From NCBI RefSeq assembly GCF_037975245.1, contig NC_092577.1, forward strand, positions 36,510,898 to 36,574,897: 64,000 bases of DNA, read 5' to 3'. Under the pieces are notes generated by a model. That model was given only the letters and a program-made list of their open reading frames with translations. It did no database searches and was not told the origin of the DNA. Origin of the DNA: Apostichopus japonicus (Eukaryota > Echinodermata > Holothuroidea > Aspidochirotida > Stichopodidae). A program made the translations under genes and the position numbers. This document shows, piece after piece, positions 35,068 to 48,785 of this stretch (position 1 is the stretch's first letter; every line of letters begins with the position of its first letter).

Positions 35068-37159
35068 GCAAAAAATAAATAAATAAACGAACCCACATGC
35101 TGTATAAGCGTCTTTTCTTCTTCCAAATCGTTATGGCTTGCTTCCTTCACAAAAAAGTCCAAGAAAATGGCGACAAAATAAGGTACAGGTAGTCGCAGAT
35201 CAAACGACATCCAACTGCAGAAGCAAGCAGAACGTACAGTGTGTTAACATCGCTCATTTCCTGCTTTATAGTGGCGCTGCAAGCATAAAGGCCGGAAATA
35301 TTGTAAACCGCACGCGACACTATGATCGCATGTTAAGACTATTGACAAGAATGTTGCTGGCAGTGTGTGTATGTATTCAATCAACTAGCATCGCTTTTTA
35401 TACTATATTCAAACATCATTCAATATAATGTATGTATTGCTGAAGTGTTCACTGGTATAACACGTATTTCAAACATTCATATTTTCCTTTTGATCTACCT
35501 TTCATTTGCGTTAATACAACCCAGTTTAATATATGACACTATAAATATTAAATCGTTATTGCGTAATATGGATATTGTGCAATACTTGGACGGAAAATCC
35601 CGGTTCCAAAAAGGGTTAGACTGAAAAAAACAAACAAAAATATAGAAAAGGAACACACACAATAAATGGTGCCGTCACGTTCGTTTGCATAACGTTGTTA
35701 ATGTAATTTGTTACATATGTGGAGACTCAATGTGGAGTTATCAGTGCATGGGTTTAACGGCCAGTGATTAGCGCTTTCAAAGAAATATCAGTATAAGAAT
35801 AAGCATAAGCATATGTAGCATAAGAGCGGTGGAGTAAACAGCAACAATGTGAAACGGTGTTCACTGTCAAACAAATAGGAAAGCATTTATAAATATGATG
35901 CAACATAAAATATATCAATAAATTCCATAGGATTATTGTATCAGGTTATCAGTAAAATACTGATGAAACTGAAGGTATAGAGATATGTAAAAGCTCAAAC
36001 CAAAACCAAAAGGTCCTTGAAATATGCCAAAATGAACAGCTTATGTACCTTTAAATCTATTGCTGACTTTAGATGCATGCAAAGAACTTATGTCATTAAT
36101 ACGACAACCCGACTATAACCAGAATATTAGTTATTGGAGATACAGTAAGTAAATCAAACATTAATCATGTGACTGACATGTGATGCAATTACACTGAACC
36201 ATAATTGACAGAAATCAAGCCTCAAACTAGAACACGTTTAGTGATCAATTTTTGACAAATTTGGTGTCGAAAATAAGTCTCTATCCACTCACTCTGATAA
36301 TGAATTTCTCAAAGTTTAAAGGCATTGAAGACTCGCCCAAGCTTGTCGCTACAAAATGCAGTGAGTAATGAAACATGATACATAATTATCTTTAGCTGGA
36401 CCTGAGATGTCCATCGCTGTATCGTTTGTACAGTGTGCTGTGGGTATTGACCGCAGCTGTATGTACTGACTGTACAAGCAAGCTCTGTGTGTATTTTCTG
36501 GGATCGATGGTGGTGTCTAACTCTTTTGTTGCACCTCATTCAAAACTAGGTCAGATTACCGGCATGAGACGTTTCTTTGTGCGGGAGTTTTCACACCCTT
36601 TAATTAAACAAGCAATTTTCAAAACACAATTACAATAATCAAAGGTTAACATTTTTTTTATATGTACCAAACCATTACTGCAATATACAAATGAAGCCTA
36701 GGTAGACCCTATCATGCTTTGTTAGGCTTCGGCCCATTCAAGCATATTGTCTTTAGCAAATTGCTTATTTCGCGTAATTACATATGATCATATGTCTTAT
36801 GTATTCCCTCACGATTCTTGATGTAACATATTCATGATACAGTAGCAACGTGAGTGGATATGTTGTTGAGAGTGGGTCAAGCTCTTTGGTTCCCGTGATC
36901 AGACTCAGTCTTGTGTGACTAGTCTTACAAAGTTTATTAACTTGACATGTTAAAATAAAAGAGCGCCATCGTTTTTATTTTGTCAACAAAATAAATGGCA
37001 ACCCAGTAGACACTAAGCTTAACTATTTGATATCAACTCTACTATACGCAATCTAAGTTAAATACAGCCAGTTCACTCGACTAACTAGAACAATCCAACC
37101 GACTACAGGTAAAGCCATTGCAGTCTGGCAGTATAGAGCATGACATAGATGAACCTGCG
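34118..37159. other. Intergenic region and ACOX1-like 5' flank
   Basis: It contains a TA microsatellite (35038-35067). Short open frames such as 34453-34659 show no known domain and I do not call them genes. A possible 3' splice site (ATTGCAG at 37115-37121) precedes the ACOX1-like start, so a non-coding first exon may lie further upstream. Confidence 0.4.
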
Positions 37160-40100
37160 ATGAATCCCGATATTGCCAAAGAGAGGGAAAAGGCGGAGTT
37201 TGATACTGTCGATCTCACGTACATTCTGGACAGGGGGAGAGACAGAACAGAACTAAGAAGGCGTATTGGTAAGCTTAAATCAATTCAGTCAGTTGAGACA
37301 TTGTTATAATGCTAATAGCACTATAAACTGTACTCCCATATCGTGCTTCAAAGCACTCGTACTGGCAGTACAAACAATTCCATCTCGACATTTTTCTGTT
37401 GTAACGAGATATTCAAACTGCTCATATATACTGTCAGTAAAAAATGCTTTGTAGCAGGGACATGCAGGTACAGTTTATAAAAACAAACTTCCCAACTGAG
37501 GTTACCATTATATTGATCTTTGTCACATGCAGTTATGTATCATATAGCTTCACGCAGACTTGCTGGTTGGCAAATGTTCACAAATCAAATTGACGGTGAC
37601 AAGGGAGTTGTTCAATAATAACTCCCAGCTGTGACCTATGCTTGTATTTTCATTAGCAGTGTTGTTACTATTATTTCACTATATTCTTCCTGAGCAGAAT
37701 CGATGGTTTTCGATGACCCTCAGTTCAAGAAAGAAGAGATTGCTTTCATGGACCAAGTAGAACGGTTTAATTACAGCATCAAACAGGAGCTGGTAGCCAT
37801 AAAGAAAATCAGAGAACTTGGCTGGAATATTGTTGACAACTTTGAAGAAATTCAATGGATGAGAGAGTAATCGAAATTTATTCCTTCAATTTAATGAATT
37901 TGCTTTGCCATAATAATTGACGCGGACTGATATCTATAACGATTGTCATTTTCGAGAAAAAACATGACAAAAATATTAAAATAGTCAATCGATATTACAC
38001 TAATCAATATATAATATTTCTCTATCGGCATGCATTTTCAATTCATCGCTTTCATCACAACCTTGACTTCTGGTAAATATATCATTGTATACCTCACTGT
38101 GACTCGTAAACACAGCTGCCTGTCTTTGCTTCATAAGATGTCCAGCCATGCATCGATGGCGTCAACATGCAGCATGTACGGCATCATGTACTCCTTTAAA
38201 ATCTTAAATTATCAGGGTTGTCCAAACTTTTGCAGAGGAGGGCCACATGGAATGATTATGATGAAGGAGGGGGCCGTATGAGCCCTACGCTCGATATTTT
38301 CCTTCCTGATAAAACAGATGAATAAAGTCCAGCCGCCCCCCCCCCCCCCCACCTCCGCTGAGAGTGTCACAAAACTGACCTGTATGCAGATTTTTGGACC
38401 CAGAAGGTTCGAATGATTGATTATATAGCTTCAAATTGTTATCGATAAATCTGCTCACTAAAATTTCGCACCGTAGAGCATCTCTGGCGGGCCGGACGCA
38501 ACCCTGCGGCGGGCCGGACTGTGGCACGCGGGCCGTAGGTTGGACAACCCTGGTACTCTTAATGCTTATATTCAAATACTTAACATCATGCAACCTCATT
38601 GTGGCTGATAGCTTTTACCATATAGCATGAATATATATAGAAAGGGTTGCAAATTCTACATGTAATGCCACAACACAATAGCGTTTATTCATATGCCTAC
38701 TGTCTCGTTAACACCATGTTCATGGTAAAACAGCTGATGCAATATACAACCTACAATGGTTTTGCCATTATCATGCATGTTAAGCATGAATACCATAAAT
38801 AGGTTGTTAGAACATTACATTGCTAATACTAATGCTTACTGTCTCTCAACATATTGTAGCTTCATTGTGGCTCATAAACTAGTTGGTTGTACTTGCTGCA
38901 TAAAATGGCCTGTGGTCAATACATTTGAGCAGGCATGCAATATCCTTGAATATCATAATTTTAATGGCTATATAAATGCTTACTGCCCCAGGCATTAACA
39001 GGATGCTACCTCACTGGGACTCCACAGCTAATAACCTTTGCAGCATAAAATGATTTAAATCGATATATTTGCATACCTATAGTGCTTACACGAATTCTTA
39101 CTGCCTCATTAACAACATATTATCTCATTGTGAGCCATGAAACTTAATATGGTATAACGTTTCGTGACAGCAGTTTGTTGGAACATATAAAACGATTTCA
39201 TAACTTGTTTTGTTTTAAATTACCCCAATTGCTCGCGAAGTCTTCAGGATGCGTGTTAGGTTACCACATGCAAATAATATTAAAACTGAGCCTAGTCTGT
39301 ACTTTCTCGTTTTACATAACCAAGACTATTACCGTCTTTGCATATCCAAATCGACACTGAGCCTGCTGATAATATTAGTAATTGTCGAGGATACATTTCA
39401 GCTATAATTTGGGAGTGGGAATCTAGAGTGATTTCAAGTGCACATCTGATGAGAAGTAACGGGTGACTAATCCACACGCAAACAGTTGAATTTATGGCTC
39501 GTCTTACATGTTACCGTCGAAGAGGTCTGGAATAATAATTGTAGGAGCACGGAGGTATTAAAGAATGAGAAACTCAAGTCTATTCGGCTTAGACACAGTA
39601 GCCCTGCTTGTACACTCAGCTGCACAATCTTGGGCCAACAACACTGTAATCAAGTGCAATGTAAACATAGTAAAATAAATAATACCAATACAGGGTTGAG
39701 AATATTGTAGACTTGACCTGACATATAGTATTGTCATCTTTATCATATTCGTATAGCTGATGTGTGTATAGAAGCAGATACCACATAGATAAACCACCAA
39801 GCATATTTGGGCGTCGAGTATGTTATACAGGGGCGTATCCAGGATTTTCCAATAGGGGGGCGTCAGGCATGAATGATCGCCGTCCTGGGGATGGGTCTAA
39901 GGGGAGGGGGGTACACTTTTTGCTTTCGAAGAAGGGCTGAAATACAAAATGGTGTCATATGCATGGGTGCCGTACTTCCGAGTGGGGGGGGATATGACCT
40001 TGTTGACTATCTAAGCGTAGCGCCACCATTGGTTGGCGCGAAGCGTACAAGAAAATTTTGGGATTAACAAACCCTCTAGATGGCCGGAAACGGCACTTCC

Positions 40101-43098
40101 CGAGGTTTCCAAGCGGCATATACCCAACTTTAAAATAGGGATGTCATGTCCGAAATATCTCATAATCAGGATCCAAAATAATTTTTTTTTAATTTCGGGT
40201 GTTATTTTGGGAAAATTGCCCCTGTCAATCTTGTTTCAGGCGCAACGTTAGAATGTTCGAGAGCTCTTTTATATTATTCGATGAAGAAAATGGCCTCATG
40301 CAGGCTATTATAGGCCTATACACATGCAATACACAATTACACATAGTTACATTCCTAGGTACCGATTGCTAGGGCATCCAGGTGAAACGTGTATTAAGCA
40401 TTACCCATGGTTACATGAGATTCTCAGCTGTTCGAGGGAACATGTACGTGTGTAGGCCTACTATAGGGCCTATATGAATACTATGAGGGTGCATATATGT
40501 ACTATATCAATACCGTGGGCGCAATAATACATTTTGTTGTTATAGGGCCAATGAAGCCTACAGTCAACTATTTTTGCTTTATAAAGACGCTTTATTTGAA
40601 AAGATCGCACTGCGTTTATGGTAGGCGAGAAATGAAGCTAAAAAAGAGCCGTACATTAACGAAGATGCATAAATGTAGGCATGAAAATATTCTTATCCCT
40701 GGCATTTGGTGGGGGGGGGGGGATATGGTGCATTACATCCCCTCCACCCATTTTCATGGGGGGATATATCCCCCCTCCACCCAGGATCGCCGCCCATGGC
40801 CATATGTGATCCATTTTTCGACCTTAATAATAGGCAACATTTCCAGTAAATATGGACACAAAATGCACAATTTAGTATGGCTGGCATGTCACTTAGTGTT
40901 TATAGTGATAATACAAACACAATTACCATCTATGTTTCTAAAACTATTATGCCGCCGACCTTCGCCAGAACCTTTTTTTGGCAAACAAAAAATAAAGCAT
41001 ACGGGAGGGGGGGGGGGTTGAGCGATCACCGACATCTCACATAAAGGTCGTCATCAATTTTTTTTTTTTTTTTTTGCTTAACTTTTTTTTTTTGGTGACG
41101 GCCAATAGGGGGGGCGCGCGCCTGTTGCGCCCCCCCCCCTGGATACGCCCCTTTATAGGTCTAATTGGTCTAACCTTCACCATTCGGTAGTGTAGTTGCA
41201 TAATCTGTAAGCAACCTGCGTTGTTTGTCGGTGCTGAGAAGAAAAAAATCAAAGTGCATCGGATTTATTACGCTTTGTTTGTTCAAAACAAGGCACATGA
41301 TATTATCTACGTTATAAAAAAAAAATAACGTATTTATTTGTCTTGGTTAAACTCGTACCCAAAATACATCATTAAAAAGTTTGAAATAATTCACTTCTAC
41401 TGCTCGCATTTTAGTTAAGATTTTCGATGAGGTGGTGCTTTCACCGAAGGTGTGAACCTCTTTAATGACGACATTCTAAGGGAGGAGTCTAGTTAAAGTA
41501 TCATTAATTCTGCTCAGATGCTATTCTGTGCTATCAATGTTTTGTGACATTTGACGCAGTTACTGCTAACACTGCGTTTACCACGAAATGCTATTCTCTA
41601 CCCAGGAAAATGTGGACCTTAAAAAAATTGGGCAACGATTACGTACGCACCCATTACAAACCCTCCCCTTGGGTAGGTGCATGGTCACAACGTGCTCACA
41701 ATACGACTGCAATCATTTATAGGACTGAGGATTACGATAAGAAATGAATATCCTGGAAAGGATGGGGGAGCGGGGCGGTGGGGGGGGGGGGTACGTTCCG
41801 GAATGTTAAATGTAAATTTGACGTTGTATGACTGCAAATAACGGAAAGGCGTGGGCTTTCCTTTTCCCAAGGTTAGCAACATGCTAAAACACGGGACAAC
41901 ATCACGAATAAAATAACGGCATTTGTCAGCAATAGTGTGGTTTCACTTAAAACCTTTTAATAGAAGATAAATCTTCTGTTTAATATTTCATTTGGAGTGG
42001 TCACGGGAGCGAGGAGGGACGACATTTGACCACTATATATTATACATGACTATCATATATGAAGGTTCGTAAATCATTGCTGTTCTCAAATATTTTCTTA
42101 TAATGACTAGAGCTATACACGGAGCAGCCATTCCCACTATGCATCTTCACACGACAATGTTCCTGCAGTCGGTATCTTTCCAAATGACAGAGGAACAACA
42201 TAAGAAGTGGCTGGCTGCTATAACCAACTACACAATAATAGGAACCTATGCACAAACTGAACTCGGACATGGTAATAATATTATTTATATATTTATTTGC
42301 AGACTTATTTGAACGGGGTTTATTTTTCGTTATGCTGTGCAAATGTAGGGGGTGTGTTGTCCCACTATTTTCCGAGTGACCTTAGATGTAAGTACCATCC
42401 TTATGTTTTACTGTTGGTTCAGAAAGGAAACATTGAAATACAGCTATCTTCACGTATACATACACATTTTCATGTATACCTATAGGTGTACGCATGCATG
42501 CGTTCAGTTTGTATTTTAATATGATAACACCGTTCTCATTGTGTGACAGGGACACATTTAAGGGGCATGGAAACCACCGCCACGTACGACACTTCAACTC
42601 AAGAATTTGTTCTGCACAGCCCAACACTGACCTCTATGAAATGGTGGCCAGGAAACTGTAAGTTGTTTTTGTGGTTCTTTAATACAGCATGTTAATAACA
42701 TAAAATACGGATTATGTCATGAGAGCGACTCCCTCATCCCAACTTAAAGTTTAACTAGGTAAAAAAAATATGTCCCCTGGAGTAAAGAATCAAAATAACT
42801 AAGTAACTTGTCACATTAATAAAATATTTGCAGTCAATATTTTTGGTAAATTTGCAATGACATTCTCTTGCAGTGGGAAAGCTTGTGACACATGCCATTG
42901 TCGCTGCACGTCTGATCACAAGAGGTAAGGACTATGGTATCCATCTGTTCATGGTTCAGCTGAGAAGTATGAAGGACCATAGCTCTTTACCAGGTAAGTC
43001 CTAAACAAATGGGATAATAAATCTCTTATCGCTTTGTTCAAGAGTTCGGACTTTGGACTATATCGCACCATATATGTGATATAGTCGTATCAACGTTA

Positions 43099-43194
<96 letters not shown>

Positions 43195-43227
43195 CTATTC
43201 TTGATTTTCCAACTCATTACGATTTTC

Positions 43228-43275
<48 letters not shown>

Positions 43276-46200
43276 TGTTTGTTATTTTCTATTTCAGGTA
43301 TTGAACTCGGAGACATCGGGCCAAAACTAGGTTATAGTAATGTTGATAATGGCTTCTTGAGACTGGAGTATGTCAGAATCCCACGGGATCAAATGTGCAT
43401 GAAGTTCTCTCAGGTTTGTAGTTTGACCAATTGATATTGTTATCTGAAATAGCAATTTTTTATTATTACTATTATGAATATTTTGTTATTTTGTATGATA
43501 AGAATATCAGATTATCATTACTTGTGTTAATAAAGCAGTAGTATTAATGTATCAATTAAATATGATAAAAGAACGAAAACATGTTCCTCTCCCTTTTAGG
43601 TGAGAAAAAACAACATGAAATAATAACAATGAAATAAGCATCTTTCTATGCCTTAACTTAGAGTTTTATATACGTTAGACTTTCGATCTTACAGGTACAC
43701 CCTGATGGGACATACAGTGCACCTCCTCATTCAAAACTTAGCTACAACAGTATGGTACACATCCGAAGCGGTTTGGTTAAGCGTGTTGGCATCGGTCTTT
43801 CCAAGGGCGCCACCATTGCAACACGTTACAGCGCCGTACGTCGACAGTCTGAACTGATCCCAGGGTAATGTGTTTACTTTTCTTTATCGATATGATCAGA
43901 CAGTTTACATTATGCAGTATCTTATGTTTCACTTGGCTATTTCAGAAAAAGGTTAGGTGTATATAAATATTGATAATCTTTTGTTGTTGATCCCACTATT
44001 TTCGGAATGTTTTTTTTTTATAGTCACCATATGATATTGTACTATAATTAGTCCAGCTACTGTTTATATTAGTTCAATGTCTAACGTAACATACTCAGCG
44101 ATGGTTATTATAAATTATATAATGTACCCTTTCTGATTTGTATGTAACGGGATATTAATATAAAAGTTATACTTCGGACATAAATATTCATGACATCAAG
44201 AGTATTTGACATTCAGATGACGTTAATCATAATTCTACTTACACCGTATACTAGTTTTCATCCAAACAGTTGCATTTTTTTATATGATTTTGTAATTGTT
44301 TTTCTTTTAGGAGACCTGAACCTCTCATCATGGACTACCAGAGTCAACAGATGAAACTATAATATTGTATTATCCAATCACCTTATTGTATCATCCTGTC
44401 ACACGACTACATTGTCCAATCAGCTAACTTTATTTTGTCTGTAATGCAGGAGACCTGAACCTCTCATCATGGACTACCAGAGTCAACAGATGAAACTATA
44501 ATATTGTATTATCCAATCACCTTATTGTATCATCCTGTCACATGACTACATTGTCCAATCAGCTAACTTTATTTTGTCTGTAATGCAGGAGACCTGAACC
44601 TCTCATCATGGACTACCAGAGTCAACAGATGAAACTCTTCCCTCAGATCGCTACTGCCTATGCTTTCATTCTGACTGGATTTCAACTTGGTCAAGACTTC
44701 CTTTCATACATAGCTGAGGCTAAAGAAGGTGAATTCAGTGCTCTTCCAGAGGTTGGTCACATTATTGCCAAATGAAAACCCATCGAAGATCCCCGAGAAA
44801 CATACCACGTGTCTGCCTCATGCTTGGCGAGATAGGATGGGCTACAGCCATGGGTCCCGGGGCAACTATATAGGGCAGGTGCCTAGGAAATGTGGAATAA
44901 GATTATTTTTCTTATTTTAATCAAATGCTTAACAAAACGCTCGGCTCTCAGAGAAATGGAATTAATTATTGTAAGACATATAACATACACGGATTGGATG
45001 TGTTATAATAACTTTGCAACTCCACGCAAAAAGTAAGATATGTTGCGGTTGAAAAGTACTGGAATGACCTGGGGCCTGTTTCACAAAGCACTCAGTCGCG
45101 TCTTAGTGGTCTTAAGACGCATCTTAGTGTAAGTCGAGTCCGCACAGCACTAAGTCCTGTGTGCGTAAGTCGAGTTTAGTGAAACAGGCCCCTGGACTTT
45201 AATTTTGCCAAAGGTCCATACGGTTATTTCTAGGTTAAAGTACATATCGCTGTTAACAGTTTGTTAACAATACTAAAAACCACTAGTGGCATGGCTACTT
45301 CTTTTGGTGTAGGTGGTCAGCCTAACCAGTGATATATGGTTAAGTGGATACAGGAGTTGGTATATGAAGCGATGAAACTAATATCTTCGACGTTATGAGT
45401 TCCAGGTATCCGCAAGTTATTCCGTAGGTTTTACGATTCCCATCTGAAACGGTCTTTCAAATTGTAAGAAATCCAAAAGGAGCTAAACTGGTAACTGGAT
45501 ATAATCAGCTACTATGGTAACATGTCATTCGGCTACGCCCACGACCACATGTACATGGCTGCCCAGCTTATATGTCTTACAGTGTGATTCTATCATTTTA
45601 AATCGCCATTTTATACTATCCAACATATAGTTATTAGACTTCAAAAACTACAAGACAATTCATAGACAACTGTTTTAACTCTTGCTCGTTCATGCAGCTT
45701 CATAGTACTTCAGCAGGTTTGAAAGCCTTCACTACAGAATCGACTAAAGGCGGGCTAGAGGTCTTACGGATGTCATGTGGGGGTCACGGTTTCTCCTCAG
45801 CCAGTGCATTTCCAGAAATCTATGGCGCCTTTTCACCAACTTGCACCTTCGAAGGCGAAAATACTGTCATGTTACTGCAGACTGCTAGGTAAGACAGTCA
45901 TACACATATAGGCTACTATCAAATATGATTGAATTTGATATTCCAGTGACAGGCTGTAAATTACCCCTGAGACATGGCAGTAGATTTACAGACTGCCTTC
46001 GATTCCCTCATTTCTGTCTTATTTTGTGTTCCAGAAATGTTCGGTTATTATATGACCAGAGATAATACCATCAGTTTGTAAAACATTAAACCAATACCAA
46101 CATCATTACAAGTTGAAAGAAAGTTAAACATATATATGTATATATTTAAAATACTAGTGGTATGGTATTTATAGTTATAAAAGATTAATTTTCGTTTGTG

Positions 46201-48527
46201 TTAATTTTACAGGTTTTTAATGAAGTCTGCAAGGCAAGCAATGAAGGGTGCTAAGCTGACCCCCTTCATGTCCTATCTATTACTGAACCAACACGAGAGA
46301 TGTAGAGCATCCAAACCAGATGATTTCTTGGACATGGACACACTCCTACTGGCCTACAGTCACAGAGCTAGAAGGTAAGGTTATCATTCAACGATCATTG
46401 TCTATAATAATATATCTATGTTTGACGAATTTCGTTTTGTCCTATTTTTGTTTCTTCTTTTTTGAAAGAGCAATTATAATAAGATTTAACTAGAACAATA
46501 TATTTTAACCGTGTTCTCTTTGGTATTCAAACCTCTGTTGTATAACCATGCATATGGCACTGATGAATTTACATTGCAAAGAGCACCAAAAAGAAACCTA
46601 TCTTTGTAAACAACAAGGAAAGTTTAACCAGAGTCTCCTCAAGTGTTCGACATAACGTGTTCAGCTTGTTTGCACTGTATCAGTTATTAAAGTTATATAA
46701 AAGTTTGAAAATGATTTTGAATGGAGAGTGATATAAGAAAACATTTTCTTGTACACTCCATGACTCACAATATACCTTGTTCATTCTAGACTCAGTATCG
46801 TTCGCTGACGTAAAGATGAATGCACCATTTATCACTTTGTCTTGATAAGTATGTTGGTATTACTCTTCTGGTTGCCTTTCAGAATGGTGACCACGTCGTT
46901 TAGGTGTATAGAGGCAGATCTGAAAGAAGGGAAAAACAATGGCATAGCATGGAATAACAATCACCTACACCTTCTTGCAGCTTCGACGGTCAGTATAACA
47001 CCTTGCAGCTTCTTATAGGTTTTGTTCAGTCGTTGTTTATTTAATTTCAAACGAAACCTTGTAATTTTCTATATGTATGGTCAGAGAATGCACGAGAAAT
47101 AGCTTACAATGGGCCATGGACTTTATGTTTAAAAAATTGTAACTTAATCCATGTCCATCGGCAATCTTCGAAACTTGTAAATCAAGTTTTCAAATGTCGC
47201 TAAAATCTAGGGACTCACTGGAAACTATTTCTTGGAAAGACAACAAGTGCTCCCATGATTCTCTTGTATTGCACTAACCCGTCATCACATACTACTTATA
47301 AATACATTTGGCTACATAATTTTTTTTATCGATAAAATGTTTCATTACTAGGCTCACTGTCACTTGTTCGTTGTGGACAGTTTCAACAAAGCTGTAGAAG
47401 CTATCCAGTGTGAGGATAGAACCAGACGCATCCTCCGAGTGCTGGTGCAGTTTTATGCTCTCGATGGTATCCTGAAGAACAAAGGAGAATTCCTTGAGGT
47501 TAGTCACTAGACCTTCTTTAAGACATCATTGTTTTGCTGACAGTTTGTGATATTTTTATATTCAGACTGGAAAAGGTATCACGCATTGCTTTGCTTTTAC
47601 AAATAAACACTTCTAATTGTAAGGTAAAATTGAAAACAAGAAATAAACAACAACAGATAAACATGAAAAGAAGAAGGGAAGTTTAATAGACTGTACTAAT
47701 GGTTCACCTTGAACATGTTGGCTGTTAATTCCTATCAAATACTAATGCAGAACATGCTTAAGAAATGCTACATGTGAACATGCTTGATATATTGCAACAA
47801 TATTTAACCTAATTATCCCAGACCTCGTTAATTAATACATTTCTTGTCATTTACTACTTTGAACTTTTGTGCTTTTCCTCAGAGTGGATACATCACTGTT
47901 GACCAGCTGGATCTCGTAAGTAAGCAGTTCATCTCTCTATTGGCGGTGATTCGTCCTAATGCTGTAGCTCTTGTGGATGCTTTTGACCTCCGGGACTTGA
48001 AGCTGGGTTCTGTTCTTGGTCGCTACGATGGTAACGTCTACGAGAATCTCTACAAGTGGGCAAAGTCTGCACCACTCAACAAAAAAGATGTAAGATGTTA
48101 CTTATAACTTAATGCTGATCTTCAGTTGGTTATATTCAAGTTATGAAAACATAAGAAGACCTATAATTTAGATATAGGCAAATTCCTAACACAATTATCA
48201 AATTTCATTTCAGTGTCATTGTTAGTGTTGTTTCGTTTTTGTTCACATTGTGTGAAAGATTTCAATAGTGCCCTTTTTATGATTACGAAGTGCCCCTATC
48301 ATAGACTATCATAGTGACATCCATGAAACTTTTGCTAAACTTTGAAACATACATGTAATCATAATAGAGCTGTGGTTTGTTTTAGTACTTTTGCACAAAT
48401 CTCCTTCGATACTGGAAAGTGTTCATAACAGGAATTTACCATTCTTTTTCAGGTGGCTGATGCTTATCATCTTCATCTTAAACCATTTTTGGAGGAGAAT
48501 CAGAGGCGAGTCCAGTCCCGACTATGA
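37160..48527 (+). CDS. ACOX1: Peroxisomal acyl-CoA oxidase 1, complete, 14 coding exons
   Basis: The enzyme oxidises very-long-chain acyl-CoA to trans-2-enoyl-CoA with FAD, passing electrons to O2 to make H2O2; it is the first step of peroxisomal beta-oxidation. Exons: 37160-37268, 37698-37866, 42111-42271, 42550-42657, 42874-42993, 43298-43413, 43695-43864, 44589-44751, 45698-45888, 46213-46374, 46883-46988, 47352-47498, 47883-48089, 48453-48527. All have AG/GT borders and compatible phases. They join to 2004 nt, 667 residues (human about 660). The start is the ATG at 37160 ([14 protein letters not shown]), matching the family N-terminus. Landmarks are [15 protein letters not shown] (FAD-binding region), CGGHGFS, and CTFEGENTV with the probable catalytic base Glu424. 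The C-terminus QSRL gives the peroxisomal import signal SRL. Intron 2 is 4.2 kb and transposon-laden; the exon-8 acceptor is triplicated. Confidence 0.97.
38213..38552. mobile_element. Short hAT/Charlie-like non-autonomous element in ACOX1 intron 2
   Basis: The termini CAGGGTTGTCCAAACTTTTG and (reverse complement of right end) CAGGGTTGTCCAACCTACGG are inverted repeats. GGGCC-rich subterminal blocks (GAGGGCCACATGG; GCGGGCCGGACTG) follow, as in many hAT MITEs of animals. The 8-bp flanks TAAATTAT and GTACTCTT do not match, so the target duplication has decayed or the borders are rearranged. Confidence 0.75.
38560..39170. repeat. Degenerate ~110-120-bp tandem repeat
   Basis: Variants of ATGCTTACTGYCTC.TTAACA..AT followed by TCATTGTGGCTCATA recur about five times. 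Divergence is high. It is non-coding. Confidence 0.55.
39828..41152. mobile_element. hAT-like non-autonomous element in ACOX1 intron 2
   Basis: Left CAGGGGCGTATCCAGG and right CCTGGATACGCCCCT are inverted repeats. It contains the family block CTATCTAAGCGTAGCGCCAC and ACGGCACTTCCCGAG shared with 33.2 kb. G and C homopolymers and T-runs (41059-41090) lie inside. No clean 8-bp duplication is visible (left flank ATGTTATA, right TTATAGGT). No transposase frame is present. Confidence 0.75.
43101..43271. repeat. Two (AT)n microsatellites in ACOX1 intron 5
   Basis: TA-dinucleotide tracts at about 43101-43194 and 43230-43271 are separated by about 35 bp. The second ends about 27 bp before the exon-6 boundary, close to where the branch point would be. 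Confidence 0.9.
44311..44634 (+). repeat. 139-bp tandem triplication of the ACOX1 exon-8 3' splice site
   Basis: The first 46 nt of exon 8 (GAGACCTGAACCTC through ATGAAACT) occur at 44311, 44450 and 44589, exactly 139 bp apart. Copies 1 and 2 are followed by an identical 93-bp tail beginning ATAATATTG, differing at one base (CACACGAC vs CACATGAC). Only copy 3 continues into the real exon. Copy 1 has the strongest polypyrimidine tract (TTGTTTTTCTTTTAG), yet splicing there would read ATGAAACTA then TAA. Confidence 0.95.
45071..45192. mobile_element. Small palindromic MITE in ACOX1 intron 8
   Basis: GGGGCCTGTTTCACAAAG at the left faces AGTGAAACAGGCCCC at the right, about 122 bp in all. The inner part also has inverted TTAGTG/CACTAAG blocks. 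The GGGGCCTGTTTCAC terminus is common in MITEs of marine invertebrates (general knowledge). Confidence 0.8.
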
Positions 48528-48779
48528 ATTACTTCATTCACGACATCCATCAAATATATGTCTCGTCTTCTGATAAACTGATCCAACTTTTATTTGGAAA
48601 ACTGCTAACCAAAACTAAAAAAAATATTCTGGTGGGAACCGATTTAAAATTTGTATTGCAGAGAAAAATATTTGACAGTTTTATAACTGAAAACTCCATC
48701 TCAATAACTTGTAGCTAATTAGAAATATGGTTGATTGAATGTAACGGATTTATCTTCAACCCCCCTCCCCCGCATTAAG

Positions 48780-48785
48780 AATAAA
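48780..48785 (+). promoter_or_regulatory. Candidate polyadenylation signal of ACOX1
   Basis: AATAAA lies about 250 bp after the stop codon, before any other gene feature. It is a plausible 3' end. Confidence 0.5.

Larger units (their letters stand above)
37867..42110 (+). other. Intron 2 of the ACOX1-like gene, filled with mobile DNA
   Basis: The 4.2-kb intron starts GTAATC and ends at CTAG before exon 3 (phase-matched: GA|A). It houses two DNA elements (38213-38552, 39828-41152), a degenerate tandem repeat (38560-39170) and a G homopolymer (about 41780-41792). No coding exon is missing here, because the flanking exons join in frame and match the family without a gap. Confidence 0.85.

Noticed and set aside
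37118-37159. ACOX1 start at 37118
   Set aside because: That codon is TTG; the in-frame ATG at 37160 matches the family N-terminus (MNPD).
43101-43271. Assembly gap or regulatory element at the AT tracts
   Set aside because: Simple intronic microsatellites; nothing supports a regulatory role.
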